Source of the DNA: Punctularia strigosozonata HHB-11173 SS5
Taxonomy: Eukaryota > Basidiomycota > Agaricomycetes > Corticiales > Punctulariaceae
Assembly: GCF_000264995.1 (NCBI RefSeq)
Contig: NW_006767433.1
Coordinates: 3,898,209 to 3,962,208 of the forward strand
Length of the DNA stretch: 64,000 nucleotides
Reading direction: 5' to 3'
Shown here: positions 1 through 11,999 of the stretch, piece after piece
Numbering within the stretch: the first letter of the stretch is position 1
Layout: each line of letters begins with the position of its first letter
Translations under genes and position numbers: made by a program
The notes under the pieces: generated by a model
Databases searched by the model: none
Seen by the model: the letters and a program-made list of their open reading frames with translations, nothing else
Told to the model about the DNA's origin: nothing

Positions 1-552
1 AGAGACGAACCACGGAACCGAGGTTGGATCGACATACAGTGCTGAGTTCGTCGAAGTGGGACTTAGAGATGAGGTTAATGCAAGCAGGTGGCTTGATGTA
101 CTGTACTCGATCACGTAATTTATTGCCACGATCCTGATTCGGCTGAGCCCCTGTACGTTAAAGGTTACATATAACTTATGCACGAATCGTTGCGACTTGG
201 AAGCAAGGCATTGCAACGGGTTGGGCATGACAGAGCAGTATCGTATATATAATACAGAACATTAGAGTCGGGAATGATATCGTTCCTATTGTAACAAGCG
301 CAAGTATAGATAAAACGGCCATACATGAGTAAGACATCTTCCTGAAGATCATCGGTACGCAGATAGTGTTGTAAAAAAGATTTGTGGCTGGATCAGCCTT
401 GTCGAACGGAGGTTCGTGGTGAGCGCGGCCCAAACAGGCCAGGGCTCGGTTGTTCGGGTACGAGTAATGTGGGTTCGCGGCTCGGCGGTGTAGGTGCGTA
501 GGTAGGGTCCGCTACAGACACGTGTCAGTATATGTTTCTTTCGGGGAAAAGC
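1..552. other. Window edge and 3' flank of the PH-domain gene
   Basis: No gene is supported here. It lies downstream of the minus-strand gene ending at 553. A short minus-strand open frame at 176-433 has one hydrophobic stretch but no recognisable domain or splice context, so I do not call it. Confidence 0.6.
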
Positions 553-3500
553 TCAGTGCTGACGTTGCCAGGTAGCCCATGAAGTGTGGCCTCCCTGTTG
601 GGTCACGACCGGAATGCTGGGGGCAACAGTAGGGACCGGTTGCGGAGCAGCAGGCGGGGCTGATTGATCTCTTCTTCTTCGGCGTGAAGGTCCTCGTTCT
701 CTGACAGTACGCCAAGCGGGTGGAGCGCGAATAGGCTCTTCTGGAGCAGCGGGAACGGATTCAGGTGGCGGCGCTTCCGTCGGCGCAGCCGCTGGCGGTT
801 TCCAGCCTTCGTTGAATTCACCATCCGGTCCGTACTTGCTTCGCATGCAGAGCAAACAGCCAATTTCGCTGTAGAGTGAGAGCGTCAGGTAAAACAGAGA
901 CATTACAAAATGGTCACATACTGCTGCAGAGCTCGTCTTTCCTCTCGTAGCTTGCCAACCTCGCCCAGAAGCATACGCACTTCGGTAGCCAACGCCTTGC
1001 TGAACTCATCGAGGTACTATGAATAGCGCCTTTAGAGACTGAGTTCGTATACGCTGGTGGACCGGACTTACTCCCTGGATGTTGAAAGGGACTTGTTCTT
1101 GAGCCGTGGCCCTAACAGCCTCCAGAGTCTCGTTATGCTGACGCTGAGAATCTTCTGACAGTTCTGATGGGAAAAAGTTAGGAATTGCTCAGACCCTCGA
1201 ACAATCCACGCTAACCAGTTCTCATGAGTTGTAGGGTTTCGCGAAGTTCATCGTTTTGCTGTCGAAGCTCTGCCAACACGTTTTCAATCGCTGAAAGGTA
1301 AATCAGTACGAGAGATAATTCAAGAGCCGATAAGACCGTACTGGGTTTGTCTTGCTCGGCTTCCCACCTGGCCCTTGCTGCGTTTCTGTCCTCGACCAGC
1401 TGCTCAACCATCTCTTTGAGTTCGGAGAGTTGATTGTCCTTTTCTTCTCTCCGCAGGTTCTTCTCCTCCCAGCGCTGCTCCATCATCGTCCGTTTCCTCT
1501 CCATCTCATCGCGTTGTTGTTGCACCAGATTAGTGATGTCGGTCAACTGCCCACGAATGTTCTCATCACGCTCAAGTACTTCCGCACGTTCGCGTTCTCG
1601 TGTCTCCACGTCATCGGTAATCCTCCTAGCCTTTTCCTCCTCCAATTCGGCGCGCACTCTGGCCAGCTCCTCCTCCAACTCGCGAACCCTGATATCTCGG
1701 TCGTCGTCCAGGCGTACTCGGTCTTCCTGTAATTCCTGGCGAATGCGTTCTCGTTCCTCCTCACGTTCGCGCATGGCATCTTCCCGCTCCTTTCGAATTG
1801 CCTCGCGCATTTCCAGAACATGCACCTCGCGTTCCTGAGCAATTGCTTCGCGCAGCGAATTCAGAGCGGCTTCGTGATCCGCAGCAATCTGCTGCCTCTC
1901 AAGAGCAACCGCCTCTAGAATCTCCGCCGCGTGCCGCGACGCTGCTTCTGCCGTAGCATGATGGATGGTAGACACCACCGAGACCTGATCATCGGCGCCT
2001 GACTGCCTCCCGTCACCCTCGGCAGCCGCTTCGTCACCCTCCTGCGTGACTATGGGGACGCCCTCACCACCGGGAGGCGGTACATGAAGAATAGACGACG
2101 GGCGACGTGCGAAACGCTGCTCCAAATCACTCAAGAGAGCATCACGTCGAGCAGCCGTTTCCTCCTCCCGCCGAGCTTCGTTATCCTCAAAGATGCGTTC
2201 CCGGGCTTCTTCCTGTTCCATGAAGTGACGTTCACGATGATCTTCGTTTTCACGAGCAGCATCCAGGATGTTACGCTCCAAATCATCAAAGCGGCCGCGA
2301 TCAGGGAAGTCGTACATAGTCGGTGGACGGGGAGGGGGAATGTGGGTGACTGCGGATCGCGTTGGGCTTGGAGGCCGACCATCATCTTGAACGACTGGCA
2401 CAGGCGAGAGCGGACGGTCTACGAGTGGGATTCTTCCCACTTCCGACCCGGGAAGAGCCTCAGTAGCTGCACGAGCAGAAGGCTGAGTGGGCACATAGGG
2501 GATGAACGGCTCTTCTGGGCGGGCGCGCCTTAACTGTGACTCCAGCTCAGTGCGACCACTGGGACTCCGGCGCACTTCCTCTCGATCTACACGAGTTGGC
2601 GCAACAGAACGTCCTTGGAATCAAAGTCAAGTCACGAGCGATAGGATTCGTGGACAACACTTACCGGGCCTAGGGGGAGTCCTAGATGGAGTAACGGGCG
2701 GATGATATCCGTCGTCGGGGACTTCTTCCTCAGGTAATTCTTCTTCCTCATGAGCAAGATGCGTCGGCGGGCGTTCGTACGAAGGTTCTCTGACGACGGC
2801 AGTAGGTCTTTGGGTACCTGGACGCGAAATTGTTCGAGGGCGTCGTATCGCATGCGGCGGTGCTTCCTGTTCAGCATACGTTGGTGTATCCGAGGGTCCT
2901 TCCTCCATCTCTGGAACAATTGTCGGGGGCCGATGCAACATAGTGCGGGCAGGATCGTAGTCCGTAGCTGCTTGTGAAGGCCGACGTCTTGGGTCATAGC
3001 CTGTGCCAATTCTCGATGGTCGTCCTTCCGTAACCACGGGGATCGGTTGAGGCGAAGGTGACCTACGGTCTTCGGTGGGCCTATACGTGCGACGATCTGG
3101 GTCAAACTCACTTCCCAAATGCGTAGGTGGACGCCTGGGTGATCGGCTGATTGTAGGGACATATCTGGGTTCATGCGAAGCTCCATGCGGTCTCCGACGG
3201 CGCTCGTCATGACGGTCACTTTCGTATGACGGTGTCGATGATCTCGATCGGGCAGGCGATCTCCTGGGCCAGTAGTACCGGCGACCACCAGGAGACCGCG
3301 AATAAGGGCGGCGGCGGCGGCGACCTCCAGCATCGTCGTACGATGAATCCCTAGACCTTGGCCTGGTAAACCACCTTCTACCCGACGGAGAGTATTCGTA
3401 TGATCCCTCGCGACGCCAGCGAGGTCGATGAGTTGGGCGGCGTTGGCGCAGGCGGCGAGGACTCCGCGACCTGTCTCTGAAGTAAGTGGGTGATGGGCTA

Positions 3501-6500
3501 CGGCGGGATGGATGCGTTCGTGACCCGGTGATGACCACCGGTCGACTAGGACTGTGCCTCGAGGATCTGCTTGCAACGCGGAGGACAGATGGAGAATGAG
3601 TTCGAGGTCGATCACCTTCCACTATGATTGGCGGCGGGGAATGTCCATGAGTGCGGGGAGCCGTCATGACGACAGGCGGTTGTTGAAACTGCGAAGGAGC
3701 GGGCTGTATAACAACAGCAGGACCTTCATGTCTTGATGGCGTGCTCTGATGATGGCGAGGGTGAGTCCGTGATGAGTGTGATGATGACCGCGTACGGTGA
3801 GTTGGTGCAAAAACGACGGTCGGATCTCTGTGGGATCCCCTATCACCATAAGTATCTTCGCGCCTCGAACTGGGCACGACGACAACAGGAGTGGTATGAG
3901 TGCGATGACTCCGGCGAGTACCTCCTGAGGATCCAGAGGAACTACTGCGACTGCTGCGAGACCTTTGTGGCTGGAAAACGACGGTAGGTTGTTGGGCTGG
4001 CGGCATCATAGGCATTCCTGGCATCGGGGGTACTCCTGGCATGGGCATGCCAGGCATCCCGGCAGGTGCCGGTTGAATAATGATGGGAGCTTGCGAGGGG
4101 GCGGAAGGGGCCTGTTGACCGCCCTCTGGCGCGATGATGATAGGCTGCTGTTGCGGCTGAAGTTCTGGGTGACGCGGTGAACCAACCCGTGGTTCGGTTT
4201 CGGCGGCAGCAGGTGCAGATGGCGCCGTATGGACGTGAACAACTGCTGGAGGCTGCGGTGTGTGAGACGAGTGTGCGGTGCCTGGACGGGCAACATCTTG
4301 CGCGTCATGAGGTGCAGAGGGAGGCCGCCATCGGTGTTGAGTGGCACTGGAACCGGTACCGGACGACTCGGATGGACTGAGTTGCGTATGGCTCAAAGGG
4401 ATAACAGTGGGCATTTGGCCGGGCGGCCCAGCTTGTCCGGGTGGAGGTATCACGATCACCGGATCAGGTCGAGGGGGGATGATGGGAGAGTCTTCATCCG
4501 ACTCCTGGCGGGCAGGCACGTAAGGCTGTGGCGGAGGAGGTCCTGGGCCATACAGATTCATATCCGGTATGACGGGTTGCGGCATCCCGGGTACAAACCC
4601 GGGATGAGGAGGTATGAAAGGACTACCAGGGCTGGACGTTCGCTGGGGATAGACCGCTGAGGGTATTACGGCGGACGGCACGACAGGCTGGTGAATCGGT
4701 GGTTGAGGGACGAAGCCTGGAATGAAGGGCGTTCCCGACATCACGGGAGGAGGGGGAATCACCACGGCGCCACCGGGCTGCTGCTGAGCTCCTGGTTGAA
4801 TAACGACAGGCGCCCCTTGGGAAGGCATTACACCAGGCCCCTGAGCAACAACGGGTTGACCTGAGGATACACGGTTGGTCATATTATGCCCTTCAAAGAA
4901 TCGTAGCGAAACTCACCTGTTAAAGCGTTGCTCAGTCTGCCAAGGTCTTGGCGTAGTTGATCCACGCGCGCGGATACTCCCCGCATCTCTGCTTGACGAT
5001 CATGCACATCGCGCTCCAGCCATTCGTTCAAGCCCCGCATATACCGCATGATTTCCCTTTGCTGGTCTATTGACGCCATCTGTGCCAGGCGGTTCTCCTG
5101 CCAACCAACGTCAATAATCGTGCAGGCAAAGTTAGACAACACGTACGCGAAGTAGACCCATCATAGTGTCCAATTGAGGCATCTGTATGGCGCTCTGGGG
5201 AACAATGAGAACGGTTCGTGTTGAATGTAGTTAACTTACTGGAGCAGCCGCGCCTGCTGAGGCGCCCTCAGGCTCGTCAAGGTCACTCTGACCCGGAGGT
5301 TGTGCAGTCTATCGTGTAGCGTGAGTACGATACGGTGTTAGATTCACGAACATACCGCTGGTCGGCGGCGATACCAGGTGCCGGAGACCGGCCGTGGACC
5401 TCCCATATCGGGTGGAGCGGTTGGAGGTCGGTCGTGCAGGTCCGTTGGCTATATAACAATGAATAGGGAACGCGTAGCAGGATCAAGCGATACTCACAAC
5501 GCCCTGCGCAGGAGGACGTGCACGTTGAGCACGAAGTCGTTCTATCTCACGTAACATGTCGATGTCATCAGACTGAGGCCTCCGCGTCGTGGGACCGAAG
5601 TCGGAAGGCACCGTCGGTGCAATAGAGGGTACGACCCCAGAAGACATAGCGGGTCCAGTACGACGCCCGGTACGACGTCTGGGGGGGCGATAGGAGGGAT
5701 GAGGCCAACGGTATAGCTCAATCGGTTCCTCTTGCAAGGGGACTGTCGCGGACCGCGGAGGGATATCTGCACTGGTAGTTGGACTGAGGCTGCGCAGCCT
5801 TCTCCTTCCCGTAAACGGACGGTACATTAATGGGACCAAAGGCGGGGGCTGTTGAACGACAGGTGGCGGCAGAGGCGGCCCAGGCGTCAGCAAGTCAGCG
5901 AGTTGTTCATCCAAGGACGGCCCAGGTCTGACTGGAATCGGCATGTGAAGGTGCAAAGGCTCTCGTTGTTCTCTTGCACGGTTCAACTCATCCCATCGTT
6001 GCCGTAAACGTCCTAGGGCAGAGGACGTTTCCGATCCGCTATCATATATATCAGACGGAGGCGCAGGCATGCCCGGCACCCTCCTGTTGAGTAAATCCTG
6101 GAGCAGATTTTCAATTTTCGAAAGCTTTTCCTCTTCCGGTCGTTGATCGCGGAGGTCGTTGAGGAGATCATGAGTCTCCCTTTGGCCGTTTTGAAGAGCC
6201 TCGGTTTGATTCCGTAGCTGATCCAAGAGCTCACGCAGGTTGGATAACGAAGCGTCATCTCTGGGTCTCGCCGTAGCACTTGACAACGTAGACGTGGCTG
6301 GCGATGACGATCGCGAAAGATACGGACCAGAGCTCGGTAGTGAGGATGATATAGCAGAAGACCGCGGCGTTGGTGGGAGCGACAAGGATTCCTCACTCGC
6401 AAAAGGCAGGTCAGAGACAGGGGAGGAAGGAAGCGATTCGGAGAAATCGCTTTGGTCACGCCAGCGAGGCGAACTAGGGTATTGCTCTTCTTCCATGAGG

Positions 6501-9500
6501 CTGAAATCGTCGGAATGGTGCGAAGATAGCCATGACATAGACGATGAGAGGCTGCTGGGAGAAGCCGGACGCAAGGGCGGTGGGGTGACAGGAATAGGCA
6601 CCAGATGGGGCGGTCGTCGCCGAGGTGCGTCGCCACGAAGATGGGGACCTTCACGAGGGCCAGCCGGTCGAGGAGAAGGGAGGGGCGTTTGCCCAACAGA
6701 TCGATCCTTGAGTGGCACAGGGGGGGGGACGTCTACTGGCGGCCGATTGGTGAGGAAGTTAGATAGCTCCGTGAGCTCATTTCGTATGGCGCGAACATTG
6801 TCCGCGATGCCTTGATTCTGCACCCCTCTGAGATCGTCAATTTCGTGCAGGTACTGTAGCAGTCGATTTACGTCATGCGATAAGATTGCACTGGGGGGAC
6901 GTGAGGGAATCGTATCCAGGGTATCGCGGATGGACGGGATGTTAGTGGATTGCGTATGTTCGCTCACGCTAGGAGGGACAGAGGGAGGGACTAGCGACGC
7001 TGCCGGAGAACTCGGTAGCGGTATATCTTCAGGGAGAGGCTACGAATAGATACTGTTAGCAAGTATCGGCAACAGGTGTAGCATCCTCACCAGTCTTGGG
7101 CTAGAACGAGACGAGCCGGTGCTAAGCAGCGAAGGTTCCGTTGGCACATCCTCCAAAGGAACATCAAGCAACGATTTCGGATACAGGACAGATGAACGCA
7201 TGGAGATGCTAGATGCTGTGGAGAGTGTCGACGGTGTGCGCAGCAACGACGTGAAGGTGGCTGGAGACGGGGAAGGCAGAGGAGGGAGAGACGGCGACGA
7301 TACCGTTGGAGTCAGGGATGGTACCGTCGGAGTCAACGAAGAGACCGTGGGCGAGCGTGTAGACTGCGTAGGTGTCACTGAGGATACCGTCATTGTCAAC
7401 GGCGACGCCGTTGGCGTGATTGTTGACGGTGATGAAGGCGTGGGCGACAGCGAAGGAGGAGACGGAGGCATCGGTGACGATGCTGCAGATACTGAGATCG
7501 TCTCGGGAACGGTGCTCAGCCGTGTACCGGGTGTTACAGGGGACGGGCTTGGCCTTAAGAACGAGGTTTCTATTGAAGCATCTAATCCTTCGGGCACGGC
7601 GATAGATTGCACAGACGGAGAGGCCCCCAGGAAGGAAGACTCGTACGATTCATCAGTCTCCGGTGCCCACATAGATTCCCGTATCGACGGACTCGGTAGA
7701 GACGGTTCAAGCACGGATGGAGTGCTTGGTGTCGGCGTGAGTTCAGTCGGAGAACGGACGGGGCTAGGAGAAACCGAAGACTCGGTCGGGCTTGACTCCG
7801 TTGAAAGCAACGACGTACTGACGGGCTCGGTAGGTGATGGCGGGACTACGGCAGGCGGAGAGACGGAGGCAATTGATGGGGAGACCGAAGGAGGAAGTGG
7901 GATGTTCTCGGGATGGACGCTCGCTGGTGAAGACGGTATTGTCGGTACTTCGGTCGGCAGTTTGACGCTTTCCCTGTCCACTTCATCCAGGGGGAGCTCC
8001 GAAGGAATGCTCCCGTACTCAGTGGGCGCTCGTTCAACAGTAGAGTATGTGGTAGAGGCTGCCTCGGCGACCGAGAACTCCGTAGATGCCTTCTCGGCTA
8101 TCGAATAGATTGTAGAGGCACGATCACCTTCACTGAATACCGTGGACGCCTTCTCGGCCGTAGCATACTCGTCAAGAGATGGAATGCTTGGCGCAGAGGA
8201 ATATGAGCCGGAAGGGGTTGACGGAGGTTGCCCGGGATCTTGAGCACCAGGCTCACTAGGTGCAGAAGACGATGGGTATGACGGCGGTCCACCAGAACTG
8301 GTGGTGCGAGTGTTGGATCCCGTGTAAGAGTCCGAGTACGTGCTCGAATAAGTCCCGGAGTAGGAGCTATAGCTCTCCAGCGTGCTCATGCTCAAATCCC
8401 GGCCAGACGATGACCTGTCATAACCGCTCGAATATTCGTCACTAGCGCCGGTAGAACGAGAGTCGGAGGCTGTATAGCTTCCGGAGTTTTCTTTGTCTGA
8501 CGTCTCATCCGATCCGAGGTAAGTCGTAGTGAATGTGCGCGAGCTCGATCCAGCCGCACGACGCCGTACGGCTTGCATACGCGAAAGACTCGTTTGAGAA
8601 CCCGAGCTGCCATGGGAGGGACTGGTGCGCGTACGAGACGACGAGGAACCGCTGTGTGAATCACCCAGATATGAAGCTGAGGCAGTTCGGCGAAAAGATA
8701 ACGTCGACGGGGATACTTCGGTCTTCAGAGTCCTCGAAGGCGCATCGCTGACGACGTCTGTCGCTGAAGGTAACGAGTAGAAAGTGGAGTCCGTCCCACT
8801 TGTGCGTGAGCCCGTGCTAAAGAACGCTTCGTCATCATCTTCCGCGGTGGTTGTCCGAGTTGACGGGAGTCGGGTGCCAAATCTAGCGATGCCAAAAGCG
8901 CGGGGTCCGCCTGGACCGCGACTCGTCGCGGTGGCGAACTCCCGATCAAGGTCCGTCAGAGATGTCGTCCGCCTGATGGAGCTGCTGCGGCTGGGGCCGA
9001 TTACCCTCGGATCGCCGGGGTAGACAAAGCTCTGATTAGACAGAGCACCATCGTCTGCGGCGCGAGTATGTTGAGCGCGGGATGACCTACGCGTCAACGA
9101 AAACGTGCTAGATCCTGAGATGGACTGCAAGTCTGATAGGTCGGGTATCGTGTCCGTTGGAGGGACGAACACCGTAGATGCTGAGCCGGATCCAGATGCT
9201 GCTTGTGAACCGGACTGCCTGCTGGCCGTACTCGCCATGGATCGGATGGTGCGGATTGAACCCGTCGGTGAGCCAGATACCGAGCGGTCAGGAATGGTGA
9301 CCGCACGATCCAAAGCCTCCCTAGAAGTGCATGGACTGAGGAATTGTCTGTGAATTGGATGGCAAGTAACGCACCAAATCGCGCTGACCCAGCGTACTCG
9401 CTCTCGGGCGCTTTCCGCGCCGAGCCGCTCGACGCCATCACTGTATAACAGCTGGAAGGGACACAACATCTCCATCAATCCCATCTCCCCACTCTGTCCA

Positions 9501-11284
9501 GTGGTTTCTCCACTGGAATTAAGTCAGCATTGTGTACTCCGTCAAATTAACCGATGACTACCTCTGAGCCCTCGCCGCGATGGTCCCTACATCATCCCGC
9601 GCGCTGGGATGCAATGGCGATGGCACAGAGCGAACCTCTGTGCAGTTCAGCAGGTCCAAGGTGACGACCCCGCGACCGCCAGCCGGAGCGATCCACGAGA
9701 GAAGTAGCATATGTGGATACAAAAGAGCCTGACATCGTTGCCAGCGATATGGCTCCGAACCGTGGACGTTCAGGTACCACAGCAAACCGATACGGAGGGG
9801 CTACCAGGGAGTTCATTAGCTCGTTGCCATAGTTCAGATACGGATTTACGATGTGAGCAATGAAGGCATAGCACAGAAGTAGCATCACGTGCTAATGTAT
9901 GAAGCCGGAGACTCACCTCCTGACTTCCTCTTGCATTGGCGTAGGCACCGAGCTCACTGATATCGAATGCGGGTGGAATGACCGCGCTACCGAAACTGGC
10001 CATCTCGCTCCTTCCTGCGGGCTCGCGCAGAGATGGGCCGCTCCTTCTCTCTTGAAGAGCCTCCTCTCTCAACCTCGCCTCACCCCGCTCTGCTCGCCTG
10101 CGAAGACTGAACAATCCTTCATCCCGAGTGGGGGAGGGGGAATCCTTCTTCAAGCCCTTTCCGGTGCCTAACGATGGTGTCCGCTGTTTCCAGGCTGCGA
10201 CGATGTTCCGGACAGATGTCAGGGGAGATCGCGGAGACGTCTGTGGGCGGCGAAGGCCGGTGGCGGTCGGGGTGGCGGTGCTAGACGTAGCGGTCGTCGA
10301 ATTCGTGCCACTGAAGGTTGTGAATGTGTTGCTTGTGTACGTCTCCGTGGTCCTGGTATTGTCGGTGCGCGTATTTGTGGGTGTGTCCGTCCGGAGGGGA
10401 GGCGAAAGGAGGGAAGATAGCGTTGTCGGGTCGTATCCAGACGATCCTGAAGAGATTGTCGAGCGACTCTTCGTCGGTGAGCTGTAACCAGACGAGCCTC
10501 CATATCCGCTGGTGCTATACCCCGTGGTCGTTCCGTAACCAGTGGCGGTGTATCGTGAGCTCGTGAGTCCAGTCAATCCCGTCGAATTGTCGTATCCAGT
10601 GGTAGTCCCATAACCATACCCTGTAGACGTTCCCGCATATGGACTGGGGGAGCGAGGGCCCGCGGGCGCAGAGGGCGTCCTTCGGTGACCAGGTGTCGTT
10701 GATCTTTCTTCATAAAACGCGGCGAGCTCCCCAACACGCCTGCCTGGGGTATGGGCTCGGACGATTCCTCTGTCTGGCGTATGGGAGCGAGGGATGGCGA
10801 GGACGCGCTCGGGTGTTGGGGTAGCGCCGGGATCGGTTGCATAACGTGAGTGGCCACCGGACAGTGGACGCGAGGATCCCTCGGTACGTTCGGTGATGGT
10901 GCTGAGATGGCGCCTGTCACGCTCGGGCAGCACGCCCTCTGCTCTAGGCGTGGACCAGGCAGTGACGACATCTTCGGCGTTGTTGAGTTCATTGTCAATC
11001 ATGTTGAGTGCGGCCTCGACCTCCGCTTGGTCGGCGAAGGAGGCATCGTCAGAGTCGTCATCGTATTCCGGTGGAGAGCGGCGAGAGTAACGTCCATTCT
11101 GCTCGGTGTTTGCTTGAGCAGATGGTCTGGGTGTGGCTGCGACGGCATGAGCATGACATGAACATGCGTCAATCATGAACTTACAGCTGCGGCTGTCATA
11201 GTCGTACGTGTCGGATGGGCTAAGAGTCGAGAATGTCGCGGTCCCGAAAAGCGGGGAGCGCGGTGGATCGTGACGTCCACTCAT
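553..11284 (-). CDS. Giant PH-domain, coiled-coil disordered protein (~3,301 aa, 16 exons)
   Basis: Exons on the minus strand: 11284-11185, 11136-9917, 9800-9562, 9512-9375, 9320-7091, 7039-5498, 5448-5356, 5308-5240, 5194-5147, 5097-4917, 4860-2665, 2613-1342, 1290-1216, 1163-1072, 1016-922, 868-553. All junctions have GT-AG borders and phases close, giving 3,302 codons with stop. Residues 1-430 are Ser/Thr/Pro rich with Tyr-Gly repeats. Residues about 440-560 form a pleckstrin-homology fold (GLLWYLNV at the start, RWVSAIWEALDRAV as the C-terminal helix with its Trp), split over three exons. About 1,300 disordered residues follow, then short helical islands (near 1,365 and 1,894-1,953), a Pro-rich stretch, an Arg/Glu coiled coil (about 2,870-3,090) and a C-terminal CLLCMRSKYGPDGEF block. 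PH domains usually bind phosphoinositides; a cortical scaffold role is inference. I do not recognise a named family. Confidence 0.8.
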
Positions 11285-11999
11285 GCCTGTTGTTCGTCTA
11301 AACGGAGAGCATTCGACGAGTCGATGTCGGGCACAGTTAGGTCGTCGGCAGCAGAGCGGGAAAGTTCCTCTAAGTAGCCCAGTTGCATCAACCGGTAGCT
11401 TTAGGGCCGGCGTGATGCGTCGCGTTGACCGAGTCCCGTGACCGCGTTTTGCGGTCCCTTCATAGCCCTTCTTCCCACAACTGGCCTGCTTTACAGGTTG
11501 ACGACGACGAGCAAGTCAATGGAGCAACGCTCTCGGCGTACCTAAGGGAGCCCCCACGAAGCGTAACGAATATCTGGTGAGACCAGGTGAAACCCGCTAA
11601 TTCTCCAGCACCTACGACTTGTGGCTGTAGTGGCCCGAAGTTATTCTCTCACGCGTTCAACTTGTCTATAATCTAAGGGCTCCGACCCCCTTGTATGAGC
11701 TTCAGCTGTTTCCCCATCCTCGAGCAGGACGGATGGTGATGGTAGCAAAATTATCCCCACCTTCCCGGCCACGAGGTTCCGCGTGGGTGCCGTGCACTCA
11801 GCATCCGTATACAGTCCAGAATTCTCGCTCGCTCTCACCGTTATCGCGTCGAGGGCGCGCTGGACGCACGCCTCCATCATGTGAACGTCCGCCCTCTTCG
11901 TTGTACTTATAACCACTGGGGGTTTCGATGGGCAGCGACGACTGCGGTTCGGGTTCAGAGAAAGAGACTGCGACCGTCACGGCTAAACCGCCTACAAGC
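11285..11999. other. Divergent intergenic region (PH protein / amidase)
   Basis: About 715 bp between the start codons of the minus-strand PH-domain gene and the plus-strand amidase; presumably holds both promoters. No TATA box or repeat stands out. An upstream in-frame ATG at 11928 exists for the amidase, but it would put 24 polar residues before the signal peptide. Confidence 0.5.

Noticed and set aside
1434-1838. Plus-strand Ser/Arg-rich open frame opposite the coiled coil
   Set aside because: It is the antisense shadow of the Glu/Arg-rich coiled-coil exon; the minus frame has the consistent splice sites.
7040-9484. Separate 814-codon gene starting with MGLMEMLCPF
   Set aside because: The apparent start is internal to a PH domain whose first half lies in the upstream exon; phases join it to the larger gene.
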